The translations under genes were made by a program, and so were the position numbers. Of a DNA stretch of 64,000 nt, positions 1 to 11,234 are shown in pieces (the first letter of the stretch is position 1; the number at the start of each line of letters is the position of its first letter). Origin of the DNA: Schizochytrium sp. TIO01. Its lineage: Eukaryota > Sar > Bigyra > Thraustochytrida > Thraustochytriidae. Where the stretch lies: NCBI GenBank assembly GCA_004764695.1, contig SMSO01000014.1, positions 1,129,148 through 1,193,147 on the forward strand, in the 5' to 3' direction. The notes beneath the pieces are model-generated. The model was given only the letters and a program-made list of their open reading frames with translations, was not told the DNA's origin and did not search any database.

Positions 1-3000
1 ACGAGGATGTGGTTTGCGACCATCGCTCGCCCCAAACTTGTAGCCTGGCTTGGAGCTCTTGCTTCATTAAGAATAACGGTTTGGCTAGCTCTTCCACATC
101 ATGCCGGCGGACTTTTCCCATGGCCTTCTCGGATGTTTTCTGAGCATGCACGTTCTCAGCAACAAAATTGACCAAGCCTTCAGCAAGGGGGTTGTTAGAA
201 AAATCTGCCCCCCAGGCTTCGCGCTGTGAAAGCATACACAATAGAGCTGGGCCAAGGGTCCGGATGCTCAAATTCTCTGATGCAGCCCACGAAACTGCTG
301 ATTCTGACAGTTTGTCAATAAACTCTGGGTTAGCAACCCGAAGTTCAGAAATCTGTTGGTCTGTTGCGAAATGAACGCCACTCGTCAAAACATAGACATA
401 GGAGAGCAGTTGCTCAAGATCATTACATTCTTGCATTTGTCTGAGAAGGCGTTGCATGAGTACGACTGGGTTTCGCTGCAACAAGGCAAGCAAAGCAGAC
501 TCCAGGTTCCAGCGCAACTCCAACTCGTTCCGTAAGCCATCATAATCAGCTGTCATCATATCCTCAAAGAGTTTTGCAAGATCATTGCTTGCTACATTCC
601 GCAAATTCAAACCCAATACAGAAAGGGCTCGCGTTGCACGTAGGCGATGGGCAATTGTTTCACGCCCACTTGCATGGGCTGTATCTTTCAGAAGAATTGC
701 GAAGGCAAGAGCCCATCCAGGATTGTGATCAGCCACCCGGGTTAAAATTCCAGGCAAATGTATCGAAGAAAGCTAGCATCATCCATGTCAATAGAAAGCT
801 TGTGAGCAGTTGCTTCAGAAGCATCTTCTTCTGAATCAGCTAGGATTGTCTCGAGGATCTCTTTGGTCCAACATTCTTCCTCGCGAGCATTGAAGACTGC
901 CGAAAGCATCTGAAATCGACCTTTGTGAGGTGTGGTCGCCCATATGGACTGCAGGACAGTCTCTCGCAAAGATCTCACCCGCAAGAAATTGTCATATTCC
1001 TCAGCGGTGGTGCCAAATAAAAGAACAATTTTATCCTGAATATCTAGATTAGATCTTGCTACTTGCTCCGCAATTTTGATGCGATCTTCAACAAGGTAGT
1101 CTCGCTTAAAACAGGATTTCAAGGCATCAACAATAACCATTTTAGTTATCTCTGAATTTTTGTCCACTCCGGCCAATGCATGTAAAATATGCTCCACTGG
1201 CGCTTCCGTATCAGTATTACAAAAAATAGGAAGAGCGTACCATTTCATCGGATTATTGCTAGACTCAAACGCATGGCGCAGAATTTCCGCTTCTGTAGAC
1301 ATCCACTTGAGGTCTGATAAAGACGAAGAAGCGACACGCACTAAACTCCAAAATGCGGCTGAATCGGGTGTTTGGGTGTGTGCAACAGCAATTGTGCGCA
1401 GTAATGAGGAAGAGAATCGTATGGAGAAGTCGTCAAGCTTCTGATTTGCTGTTAGAGCGAAAGCTTGCATGATGCTTACGTTCGAGTTGTCTTCGGACCA
1501 TTGCAGTATTTTAAGGCATTCTTCGCTTGCAAACAGACTTGCTTGAAATGAACGAATCTCTTCATCATTTCCTTTTGTGAGCCCAAATTTGACAACAGGG
1601 GGCTAAAACTTCGTCAGCGACGCTCTGTTTGTCATCTGAAGACAGTTCGCTCCACAGTTTCACGAACTGCGAAAATAAAGACTGTCCTTGTACAGTGAAA
1701 ATAACGCTCATGAATAATCCGGCAGTGGCTTCGTTACTGAAAGACAAAGACGATTCATTAAGTATCGAAGACAATTTGCCAGCCCATTTTGTTGACCAAG
1801 CTGACCAGTTGTGGCCATTTTGAGCAAATGTATAGGATAGCTCGCCACAGAGGCCCATTTCTTCCTCGTTGACTTGGAAGGATTCCAAAGCAGTGCAAAA
1901 CAGCGCTTGGAGGCGCTGAATTGAAATGTTGAAGATCGGATGCCGCGTGATCACACAAAGAGGCTTTAATACATCGCGCACTAGTTCAAGCGTAGCATGA
2001 TTGAGAATAAGGTCGTCTTGTGGTCGCTTCGTGACGGCCTCTAGTAAAATTTCAGACGCCATAAATGTTTGGCTTTGTTTCAACGCCATGGCTGCGTGTT
2101 CGAGAAGTGCATGTGCATTGCTACGAGACGCGATTTTGCAAACAAAAGTCCTAAGGGACTTTTCAAATGAAGAACGCAAAACATGACCGAGATTGTCCAA
2201 ACTAATAACAAATTCGGTGAGGAAAACCGTCTCTGGTTGGAAAATACCTTCGCCGGGCACGAGATCAAGAAGGTTCAAAGAGCACTGCGCAGCAAACTCT
2301 GTGTTACGATGCTTCAGTGCACTCGAAAGTGCGATTCGAGCCCATGTCCACTCAAAGAGGGGGCCATCCCTAGCTGAAGCGGAAGGCACTTTGCTGGTCA
2401 AGAGTACCACTAATTGTTTCCACACTTTCCGAAGTGCCTGTACCTCCATTCCCTGCATACCTTTTAAAACATCAACGTATTGGCGCCAGCGTTTATCTGA
2501 ACTCGCTGAGGCACACATATCGAGAAGGAACAGTGCCTGGCGGTTTGCAATATTATTTTGGACTTCAAGTCCAGCGCGGATAGCCCTCCACACTTCAGCA
2601 TCAGAGCGCAGTCGTCCTAGGAGTCGCTCTTCGACGTGCCGCCGCCCTTCACATGCTGCAAAAACGAGAGTCAAGTTACGCAAAGACTCGAGTTCATCGG
2701 CATCATTCCAGAGCTTGTGGGCTACCTGGTCCAAAAAGCTTTGATCCGATAAGACCATCCCAAAGTTGCCACAGAGTCGAGGGAGAAGAATTCCAATACA
2801 ACCCGGGACAAAAACATTGTCTAAACAAAGACTTGCAACTTCGTCCAAGCATGCAGGGTGAAGTGATTTCACTCCACAGCAGCCGATCATTTCTGCAAGA
2901 AAGCGAAGACCAGCTTCGCCTTGCCCTTTAGGCGCAGATCTAAGTAAGCTGTTGATGTGCTTGATAACTAAATCTCGATTTGTAGATTTACAATTAGCAA

Positions 3001-3445
3001 AGCGTTCTGTGAGCCATCGTTCAAGTGCTGAGCCTCCCCATTTTGCTTCAACTTGACCTTTCGCAGACTCTAGGTCCTGATCCATGACCCTAAACAGGAG
3101 ATCCGCCACCAAGACGAGTTCCAATTCGTAGGTGCTCTCCTTCTCATTAGGATTCGTCGCAGCCTCTACGACAGCCATTGCGACAACTTCAAAGACCTTC
3201 ACCTCGGAAGTCCGCAAGACATTTTTGCACAGTTCGGACCTCAGACTTGCTCGAAATTCTTCAGGTTCAATTGCCGTGGAATTTGAGCCATGGACGTCTG
3301 CCTGGTACACAGCTTGCGGCCACGATTGACGCAGGGCCAGTGAGGCGAGCGCATCTAGGTTCACGCTCGAGTCTCCCTCAAGGCTATCACTGTTGAGGGA
3401 AAGTACCGCTGCTACTGCCTCTACAGCCCGTAAGAGAGCAGCCAT
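1..3445 (-). CDS. Large helical-repeat protein, TARBP1/Trm3-like candidate (3' end outside window, two frame breaks)
   Basis: The frame opens with an ATG at 3445 and runs toward the left edge, giving about 1,148 residues with no end seen. The protein is almost entirely amphipathic helices of HEAT/ARM type with few charged low-complexity stretches. A segment around residues 285-400 (WRAIRAGL, NRQALFLLD, then a Trp-rich helix WTWARIAL) resembles the helical region of TARBP1/Trm3 tRNA 2'-O-ribose methyltransferases. In that family a SpoU methyltransferase domain lies at the C terminus, here beyond the window, so the assignment is tentative. The frame breaks twice. One extra base in a five-G run (plus strand 1598-1602) causes a stop at 1565; one missing base in an A run between 744 and 758 causes a stop at 742. 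On both sides the protein continues sensibly in the shifted frame, and beyond 742 it stays open to base 1. Other HEAT proteins such as listerin remain possible. Confidence 0.6.
744..758 (-). other. Second frameshift in the helical-repeat gene
   Basis: The minus-strand frame stops at 742-744. Adding one T to either the TTTT run (plus 744-747) or the TTT run (plus 756-758) joins it to an open frame that continues with LTRVADHNPGWALAFAILL and reaches the window edge. The flanking sequence keeps the same helical character, which favours an indel over a true gene end. Confidence 0.6.
1598..1602 (-). other. Frameshift at a homopolymer in the helical-repeat gene
   Basis: The plus strand reads GGGGG. 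With one G fewer, the minus-strand frame ending at 1565 joins directly onto the frame continuing below 1565, and the junction reads APVVKFGLTKGNDEE without a stop. A 25-30 nt GT-AG intron would be the alternative but is implausibly short. A sequencing or assembly indel is the simplest explanation. Confidence 0.65.
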
Positions 3446-3886
3446 CTTGCTGAGAACGACCTTCGCAACGGATGCGCGTGGCCCTTCGTTGATTGAGCTT
3501 TTGCTTTGCTTTACATTGGTTTAGATCACCAATTGATTCCTCATCCTCCTCCTTACAATATTTGCATAAGGTTATCTATGTATTCCTTAATACCTTTCCG
3601 TATTTGGGAAAAATGGTTGTTTTGTGGTACTAGAGGTACACAGCGACCAAACGCAATAAGTTTCGTACAAAGAATGCTCAATGTACAAATGTTTCTCTCG
3701 AGATTTACTTATTCATATTGAGTATGTCATATCAGGCATTGGGCAGGGCATCAAAGCATGCCAATGAAAGTTGAGCACGATGTGTGTAAAATAATAGTTC
3801 AAGATTGCTTGTTTGTAGTCTAAAATATTATATGCGAAGTTTAAGGGCGGCGTGGCTTTGCTGAAGATGGCGAACTTGCTGCATGA
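3446..3886. other. Intergenic region upstream of the helical-repeat gene
   Basis: About 440 bases between the start of the helical-repeat gene and the 3' end of the PH-domain gene, both on the minus strand. It should hold the promoter of the former and the polyadenylation signals of the latter. I see no coding frame or repeat in it. Confidence 0.5.
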
Positions 3887-6345
3887 CTACCTCCGCTGAG
3901 TTGAGGCTTTGGTTGCTTGTTTTTTCTTTGATGCGATTAATACAGATGACTTGGAGGTCCTAGGATCTAGGGATGTCCTGTTATCAGATTCATGTGTGTC
4001 CACTGGGGTTTTAGCCCACTGTGTACGGGCTGACGGCATGCCTCCAACACCCATGTTGGTAGCACGAGCAATTCTTGTTAAACCGTCAGCTGGGCGGCCA
4101 CCGTGGTACTGTTGATACTGCTGCAATCGCGAGGTAAGAATTTCGACTTGAACTTTGAGATCCTCTACTTTGCTTCCACTTTGCAGATAGAGACGCTCAA
4201 ATGCATCCCGCTCGGCAGACAAACTTTCCAGTTGAGCTTGAAGGTCCTGAATGCGTTGTTCTGCCCGGCCTTGTGGCACTTCAACCATTGCCTGAAGCTG
4301 GTGACGAAGGCGCGCAAGTTCAACCTCTTGGGTTTGACATTTATCTTTAAGAGCTTGCTCTCTTTTGGTCAATTTAGCTTTCTTCGGAGACTTCGCCACA
4401 ACACCCGTTGAAGATGAAGCAGCAAGGCGTGATATCCGTGAAGGTGGCGGAACAGACGACGCACGCCCAGACCTTGAATGTGACATGGAGGATTTGACAG
4501 AAGCTTTCTTCTTTGTATTTGTTGTCGTCGATCGAGTACTAGGAACACGAACAGATTCTGAAGTAGTACTGGCAGCTGAGCGTCTTGATGGCCGCTTCGG
4601 ACTCAGCGTGGAGCCACGACGTCGACGGTTTGACACTGGTGAAGACTTCAAGCTGGTGTAACGCTGCCCAATACTGGCTCGTGTTGGCCGGTGTAGAGAA
4701 GAGTTGAGGTCCACCGGCGCCGGACGCGATTTGAGAGTGACTACAGTCTTTTTGGCTTTTGTAACTGTCGGAGCAGCTGGCTTTCGCCTCACAGCATTTG
4801 TAGAAGAGGTATTGTTAAGTTTAGATTTCGTAGTAGTAGACTGAGTTTTGACTGTTCGTTTAGACACTTTAGCACCGACCGTTGCTTTTTTACGACGCAC
4901 AGGTTTTTCCTGGATTTGCGGCGCGTTGGAATCGTCGTAGTGGTTTTGATGTAGATCATGAAGATCAATGTGATCATTGTCCATAAGAAATGTTGCAGAT
5001 AGGCGTTCCTCATGCACACCAGGAGAATCCATTGGGTCGAAACTAAAGTGGCGAATTGTGTGATTAGTCAAACCCATGTTGGCTGCATGGTTAGCGTCGT
5101 CATGTGCATCAATTTGGAAATTTCGACGAGAGGGCTCTTCCTCCAATTCCTGAGTTCCATTTGCCAACTCTTCATTTTCGTCCTCGTCCTCATCCTCATT
5201 CTCTTTTTCTCGGTAGCCCCTACTTTCATAGTTGCCCTCGTCGTGGTGGTGGAGCGAATGAAGATCGTGCTGGCGCCCTCCATGTACACTAACCGCACCC
5301 TCACGTCCATGCAGATGCTCGGATTCCTTACTTCTATGTTGATGAGGAGGCGAGAAGGCGTTATCTTTACTTAACAGTTGCTCTGTAATTTCAGCATCGG
5401 CTGTTAGAGAGGATCCATTCAGTGTGCTATCGCCTGCCCACGTGTGATCTAGGCCACGCACATCAGCCAAAGAGGAATCGTTTCGCAGCGTGTGAGTCTC
5501 TGGTGATGGCAGATGCTTTTGGGAGTGCGAATCCGCTTGTCTCATCACTGAGAATTTGGAAGCGGGTGAACTGGCAAGTTTGTTTGCTTCTTCGCGCTTT
5601 GGTACAGGGCTAGGCGTTGTGATGTGAGAGCGGAGTTCGTTTACCCATCGCTGGCAAGTCTCTGGATTAGCAGCAAGGAATGCCCTGGTACTCTCTGCAG
5701 CACCTCTAGTCAGCAGGTCAAAACGACATGCAGTGCCTCCAAAAGATTGCACATCGACCACATCCTGAAGCTTCAGCTCCCAATGTCCGTCAGGGTGCTC
5801 ATGAATCGATGATTGTGATACATCTGCAGCTTCAGGATCTTCACTCTTGCTACTAACTTGCCCCCGTCTCAACACTGGTCCTCGACTTGCCAACACTGTT
5901 CCTGAATGTGTGCTGCGGAGCTCAACTCGGATTGCAGCCCATCCAAAGAGTCCATCTTTGCTCATAGTTTTGATCTTAAGGAGATCCGCAAGGATAAGAA
6001 AATCCGCTGCCGCCAAATCGGCGCGTTCTTTCCGAGCTCCATAATCTACGCCGGAGTCCGATTTCATTGTGTTCACATAGATCTCGCCCTCATTCTCCTC
6101 ACCATCATCTTCAGAGCCCCAATCTCTCGTCTGTCTGCGCTTTCTCCGTGTTTCATATCAACGATCTCTTCTTCTGCACCATCGTTATCTTCAACGCCAC
6201 CGAGGCGCGTCCCATTAAGAGACAGCTTCGACAAGCCGGCACCGTGACTATCGTCCTCCTCGGAGGCAAGGCGTCGCCGCGAGGACGGCGAGCGCGCGGG
6301 GCTGCTCCAGAGCTCGCTGGGAGCGCCGCCATGCAGCACGGACAT
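3887..6345 (-). CDS. PH-domain and C-terminal coiled-coil protein (one frame break near the N terminus)
   Basis: The main open frame covers about 725 residues. Near its N terminus is a pleckstrin-homology-like fold of about 130 residues: beta strands around LLKIKTMSKDGLFGW, HWELKLQDVVDVQSF and CRFDLLTRGA, then a closing helix with Trp (CQRWVNELRSHI). PH domains bind phosphoinositides or proteins at membranes. A long disordered centre rich in His, Glu, Arg and Ser follows, including a poly-Asp/Glu tract and a basic Ser/Thr/Lys region. A coiled coil of about 110 residues (TKREQALKDKCQTQEVELAR onward) lies near the C terminus, before a short basic tail. The main frame has no ATG at its own start; the first is at 6067. 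An upstream frame with an ATG at 6345 joins it if one G is added to the GGGG run at 6117-6120, giving a continuous acidic region and a total of 819 residues. A scaffold or cytoskeletal adaptor is plausible, but no specific orthologue is recognised. Confidence 0.75.
6117..6120 (-). other. Frameshift at a GGGG run in the PH-domain gene
   Basis: The ATG-initiated frame from 6345 runs into a stop at 6073, while the PH frame is open from about 6155 without a Met. One more G in this run joins them as DRREIGGSEDDGEENEGEIYV, keeping one acidic low-complexity stretch intact. If the sequence is correct as given, translation would instead start at ATG 6067, with the upstream frame left as a uORF-like remnant. 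Confidence 0.55.
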
Positions 6346-7773
6346 GATTGGGATCCTGTGGCGGTTGCGGTTCTAATCGACGTTTTCCTGCTTCTTAGTC
6401 TTCATCATACCTGCAGCTTTTTTTCATGATTAAAAGTACTATTATTAATTTATTTTTTAATGGGCGATTGACATGTCAGATAAAGGGCTACAACACAGAA
6501 AGGGAAATAAGGGACAAGGTAAAAAACGAAGCTAGTCAAAGAAGACAAAATAAAATCGACGGAAGAGAAATGGAGGCTATGGGACGATAGAAAAGAAAGA
6601 TGTCTCTGTTAGGGCACAAACATAAGATAAGATTTTCTGATGAATGGTTTGCCTTCTGAGCATTGGGAGGTGCTTTGTAACTACAACACAGACTTATGGC
6701 TTATTATTATTGCTGACGAGGAGGGATTGCAACTAGCTTCTATCAGTTCCACTTATGCTTTTCAGTATTTTGACAAAACCTGAAAAAATGAATTTGGATG
6801 CGATCATGAGCCCATCAACGCGCCCACTTTCGATAGCTTCTTCTGTAACAACTGCAAAACATACGGTTTCTAATTTCAAATGAAACGGACAATGTTTAAT
6901 TGTCTTGAGATAACCTTGCCAATAAGAAGGAATTAGTTTCGGCTTACACACTTGTCTGAGATCCTAATAGCAGAGACATTACTTTCCACCAAAGCCTCTT
7001 TTTGCTCCTGTTGTTTTCAGAATTCTGTTCACACTGCGCAATGACCTTATATTGCTGTGAAGCAGTCTGAGCCTGCGAGAAAATAAAGTTGATATGATAG
7101 AAGTAATCATATTTGATAAACTTTGTAGACGTCGAATTTGGGGGGGAGGAATAATTCATTTGGCGAGTGTAAGTTCAAGTTTTAGCTTCAACTGAAAAAA
7201 CTAATCTAAATTTTAGCAGACTTATTTGAGCGACGCATGTGGATCTAGTTACACGAGTTGCTTTATATGATTGAAGATCAGGAGTTTTGCTTTTGGTACG
7301 ATGCTGTGGGAAAACAGCTAGCTCTGACAGCCAGATGGAAAGTGTATCGAACAAATATTATAATGTTAGGTTCAAAATTGTGTGTTCCTTTGAACTAAGA
7401 AAAGACGAATGCGCGAAAAAATACTTCAACGAAATGGGCATTTACGAATGAAGATTAGATGGAGGGCCGTAATTAAAACATCAAAGTCAAAGTCAGCGTC
7501 AAAATTAAGTCAGAGTCTTATAAAAGACACGAAATATCGGCAACTATGCGGAGCATACCGCACCAAATCGTCGTCGTCATAGTATGAAACTGGAGTGGGA
7601 TGGACTAATTATGGGGCACCAGGCTAGCTGCATGAAAGGATAAAGTCACTATACTCGTACTTACAAAGATCCAACCCCATTAAATAACACGTCGTCCCCG
7701 AAGGATGCTCAGCTTGTTTCCTCCTTTCAAAGAAGAAATAGATAAGGCTTGGTCCTAAAGTAATACACTGTGC
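6346..7773. other. AT-rich intergenic region, about 1.4 kb
   Basis: It lies between the start of the PH-domain gene and the 3' end of the secreted PAN-like gene. Only short frames rich in stops are present and no domain is recognisable. The part next to 6346 should be the PH gene promoter. I see nothing else that I can support. Confidence 0.5.
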
Positions 7774-9828
7774 TTAAGTCGTAATATCTGTGTAAATTAC
7801 AGCGTCACTCCATGATGCAGTGTGGTTATAAACCTTGGGCTTGGGCAAGTACATCACTTCCCGCTTCTTAGCTTTGTACTTGCCATTTTTGCCGATAGTA
7901 CTACATTCTTCGTACAAGAAGCAGTACTTTCGGTTTGTGTTGTACTTAAATGCCATACATTTGAGCTCAGATGGATCAAAGCACAGTTTTCGACAAGCGT
8001 CAGCGCTAGCCACGCGCTTCTTTCGCAAATAATGATTCCTATCCTGGCAGGTTCGATATGAAAATGCCTTGACAACCTTTGAGAGTGAGACTTGGTCTGC
8101 ATCTGTAAATCTGCACGAATTTGCATCACAGGTATAGCCTTCGTTGTAATCAAGCTCATAAGCATCGGAGCTGTCCATGTCGTATCCAAGATCACTCTGC
8201 TTGGTACCATCATAGTCACGCCAGGGGAAACATTGTGGATGTTTACCAACGTCGAGAAGCTTTTGATGATCACTAATGACAGCACCTGACCGCCACCAGC
8301 CAATCAAACCCGGGCATTCAGAGCACTTTGGGATTGTATCGTGGAAATCGGCCCACTTCAATGCTCGGGCTTCGTACAGAGTGTTGATTGTATTTTCGCA
8401 TCGACGAGAATGCCATAATTGGCAATTTTGCTTAGCCGAGGAAGGGTTTGCCCCAATACAACCTTGTTCAGGAGGTTTGCGAGTGGTGATGCTCCGGGCA
8501 GCAAACTGATTGTAAAATGATGTTAAGAATGCGCCCCGACAGTTGTCAAGGCCATCCAGATCTAACAATGCATGAAAGATGCGGGCTTTTGTTGATCCTG
8601 AGACTGTCTCGAGAAGGTACTCTACGACTGGTTTCATAAAGGTATACTGATCGCCTTGGTAGATATTCAAAAGAGAATCGTCATAAAAATCAGGCGTGAA
8701 ATCTACCCCCGCAGCATCGAGAAAGAGATAGCTTGCGAAAAGGTACATAAAAGCCACGGGGAGATTACCCTTAGGGGGTGCAAGGAATAGCCACTCAGTT
8801 GCTGTCTTCAAATGCGCTGAAGCCATTTGAAGATAGCCTTCCTTGTTTTTAGCTGGCTTTGGTGGGGTGTACCAGAAATTCTTAGCAGCAGCCCACTGCA
8901 GCACTTTATTGCTGCCTGTCTTAAAATTCCCAATGTATTGAATATACATGTAGGTGGTATTAATCGGGCGAGGGCCAAGGTCCTGTCGTGCAGGTCCGTG
9001 TATGCTTGGTAAATTACGATTCTTGCTCTGGAGAATCACCTCATGAAAGAGCCCCCCACCCGTTCGTCCCTGGTGTCCTGTAAACCCGTTGAGCCAAGTA
9101 TAGCCCTTGACTTCATTACAAGTATAATCCACGTACGTGTAGAGTTGCGTTGACCCCACTGAAAAGTCTACGCGAATAATTTTTGCTTCCTCTGGGGTTG
9201 TAGCTGTGCTTGGAAATAGAGTCAGACTTCTGAAGGTTGCTAAGGAACGAAATTGATGTCTCGCCGCTGGGAAGAGCTGCAATATTGTTTTAGTGTTTGA
9301 GTTTCGAAAAGTGTAATCGAATCCATCAAGAGCTTCATTAGTATTGCAACACCACGCGTTTTCTAAATCGCTGTATTTTGAACTTCCAGTATCGATTGAT
9401 GGTCTCCATATTGACCCATCACTAGCTTTACGAATGACTGTCAGCATTGGAGGCATGCGACAGTCCGCAACAGTCACACATGATGATTCAATTTCAGCAT
9501 CGGTCATAGAATCGATGTCAACCATATAAGGAGTTTTGATTTCTTGCCGAATGTATGATAACTTGTATTCATCGCTCTCTGCGTCGAAGCTATCAGGGTC
9601 GAGGACATGAGGTTCCCCTGTTATGACTTGCGCTCGAAAGGAGCCGTATAAAGGTTTATCAGGACACAAACTCTGGCTAATGCTAAAGCTAGAGATGTTA
9701 TTAGCCATGGTGCTGATAGGGGTGAAATCATAGAGGACATCGTTAACACATGCTGCGTCTGTCTTTAGAAGTATCTGAATGAACAAGGTAACCACAAGGG
9801 CGTGTACGATGAGATCACTCCCTGTCAT
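7774..9828 (-). CDS. Secreted cysteine-rich protein with a C-terminal PAN/Apple-like domain, function unknown
   Basis: A 684-residue protein starting at ATG 9828. Residues 1-26 form a classic signal peptide: a short N region, the hydrophobic core LIVHALVVTLFIQILL, then a cleavage-like TDA-A site. The protein has many Cys and several N-glycosylation sites (NIS, NTT, NHT), as expected for an extracellular or lumenal product. A central region of about residues 220-350 has repeated strand-like segments and aromatic residues (GYTWLNGFTGHQGRTGGGLF). The C terminus, about residues 595-665, has a PAN/Apple-like Cys pattern: C-x5-HYLRKK, then ADACRKLCF, LKCMAFKYN and KYCFLYEEC. PAN/Apple modules bind carbohydrate or protein. 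No membrane anchor is visible at the C terminus. The body is not recognised. Adhesion, scale or wall assembly, or binding of environmental polymers are all possible. Confidence 0.75.
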   Translation of the reverse strand: MTGSDLIVHALVVTLFIQILLKTDAACVNDVLYDFTPISTMANNISSFSISQSLCPDKPLYGSFRAQVITGEPHVLDPDSFDAESDEYKLSYIRQEIKTPYMVDIDSMTDAEIESSCVTVADCRMPPMLTVIRKASDGSIWRPSIDTGSSKYSDLENAWCCNTNEALDGFDYTFRNSNTKTILQLFPAARHQFRSLATFRSLTLFPSTATTPEEAKIIRVDFSVGSTQLYTYVDYTCNEVKGYTWLNGFTGHQGRTGGGLFHEVILQSKNRNLPSIHGPARQDLGPRPINTTYMYIQYIGNFKTGSNKVLQWAAAKNFWYTPPKPAKNKEGYLQMASAHLKTATEWLFLAPPKGNLPVAFMYLFASYLFLDAAGVDFTPDFYDDSLLNIYQGDQYTFMKPVVEYLLETVSGSTKARIFHALLDLDGLDNCRGAFLTSFYNQFAARSITTRKPPEQGCIGANPSSAKQNCQLWHSRRCENTINTLYEARALKWADFHDTIPKCSECPGLIGWWRSGAVISDHQKLLDVGKHPQCFPWRDYDGTKQSDLGYDMDSSDAYELDYNEGYTCDANSCRFTDADQVSLSKVVKAFSYRTCQDRNHYLRKKRVASADACRKLCFDPSELKCMAFKYNTNRKYCFLYEECSTIGKNGKYKAKKREVMYLPKPKVYNHTASWSDAVIYTDITT

Positions 9829-10640
9829 TCCTCATGAATGTACTACAGTTCTAATGTTTGAGAAACACTCGTGCCTTTCCTTAAGGAGGGTGCTCAAACA
9901 AACCAGGGCCACCTAGCAAAAGAAGGTGAACCGCACGTGCCTAGTCGTAGAGTTGGGGATTTGCAAGGAGAAGCTCGTCGATTTTTCACCAAACGAGTTC
10001 TTTTTTTTTTCTTTTTTTTGAATGATTGGAATGAAAGAAATGAAACAAAGTGGTGCACAAGAAGTTGGAAATATTCGCGATCCAATGAATAAGATGTTTG
10101 AAACCTAGTATTATTAGTTGGAAAATAATAAGTCAAAGTCAGCACCTTCAAACGTTTTCCATATACATGTTTTCTTTTTTTCGATTATATTTAGAGTATG
10201 GTGGGCTCGTGCGCACTTTTAAAGATAAACTATATTTGACTTTTTATTATTTTTAAATCAATATATAATAGTCTTGCGTTTTTTGTTTATTCTTTGACAG
10301 GAAAGAACTTGCTAAGGCATCCTTGCAAGCTGCAGGGCCAGTGACAGAGCAATCTTGCAAGAGCTGACAGCTTCTCTAGTCCTCAACCTGCTAAAACTTT
10401 GCAAGGCAAGTCTGACGTTCGCAAATCTAGGACACACGCAGCAGCATGTCAGACTATCTAGAGCCTGTGTCGCACTTTTTTACTTCGCTTTATAAATTTT
10501 TATCATCTATTATTTACTTATTTGTTTTGAAGATTCAGGAGTAAAAGGAAAAGAACTTACATATTCGTATTCGTGAGAGGCCTTTTTTCTGAAAGTGCGA
10601 GTACCTCATACCTTTTAGGTGCTGACTACATATATAGCAA
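9829..10640. other. AT-rich upstream region of the secreted-protein gene
   Basis: It holds the presumed promoter of the minus-strand secreted-protein gene next to 9829, then AT-rich sequence with T-rich runs (about 10000-10019). Short frames occur on both strands, none with domain content. Confidence 0.4.
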
Positions 10641-10946
10641 AAACTATAGCTGGGACAAGCTTTGCGGAATCGAATTCATCATCGCGTCAAAGCGCATCAA
10701 GAAGCGAGCAAGAGCTTGGTCGGTCGGATTAAAGGCCGGCCCAAGCGGTATTTGTTTGACGGAGCTCCGTTTTGCCTCCGCACAGTTATTCTTTGGTGTC
10801 GAACCTATTCTCTCGCTCCAGAAGCCCATGACATCCTCGGTTGACGACGATGAGTGGTGCTCATCCATTGAGGGGCGCCATCTTGCAAATTGCATAGTCG
10901 TGGGTAGGCAGGTGCCTCCGTTCCACTTAGCCACATAGACATACAT
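10640..10946. other. GC-richer island with overlapping open frames, uncertain coding status
   Basis: About 300 bases noticeably richer in G+C than the AT-rich flanks. Both strands are open: a minus-strand ATG frame from 10946 to 10644 (100 residues) and a plus-strand frame through 10938. Neither gives a recognisable domain. It could be a diverged gene remnant, an unrecognised short exon or simply a GC-rich patch. Confidence 0.2.
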
Positions 10947-11067
10947 AGATATCTACATAGATAGACACCTGTTTTACAAGTAATTCAAGACTCAATAGAA
11001 CTAACTTCTTCTGCGACGCCGTGAGAACAAGGTTTTTCTTCTCTACAAGAATAGAACAAGGATCTAA

Positions 11068-11092
11068 TTGGAAGCCGCAGTGCGGCTTCCAA
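11068..11092. repeat. Perfect 12-bp inverted repeat with a 1-nt centre
   Basis: The left arm TTGGAAGCCGCA is followed by one G and then its exact reverse complement. The arms are GC-rich within AT-rich surroundings. The near-zero loop argues against an RNA hairpin and favours a dimeric protein-binding site or a cruciform-prone palindrome. No gene start is close by. Confidence 0.7.
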
Positions 11093-11199
11093 ATCATCGC
11101 TGACAGCACTTTGTTCCATTCCATCAGCGCTATCTCACTCCACGTTCATGTATATTTCATACAAACATAAACATATGTGCGTGCCTCCTCGGCCAATGG

Positions 11200-11234
11200 A
11201 CGCAGTACGCAGTACGCAGCACGCAGTACGCAGC
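11200..11234. repeat. Minisatellite, 7-bp unit ACGCAG(T/C), five copies
   Basis: Five consecutive units with only T/C variation at the last base. It lies in a non-coding stretch next to the 11.07-kb palindrome. Confidence 0.8.

Noticed and set aside
187-191. Suspected third frameshift in the helical-repeat gene at a G run.
   Set aside because: The run is five G; read correctly, the frame continues without interruption to base 1.
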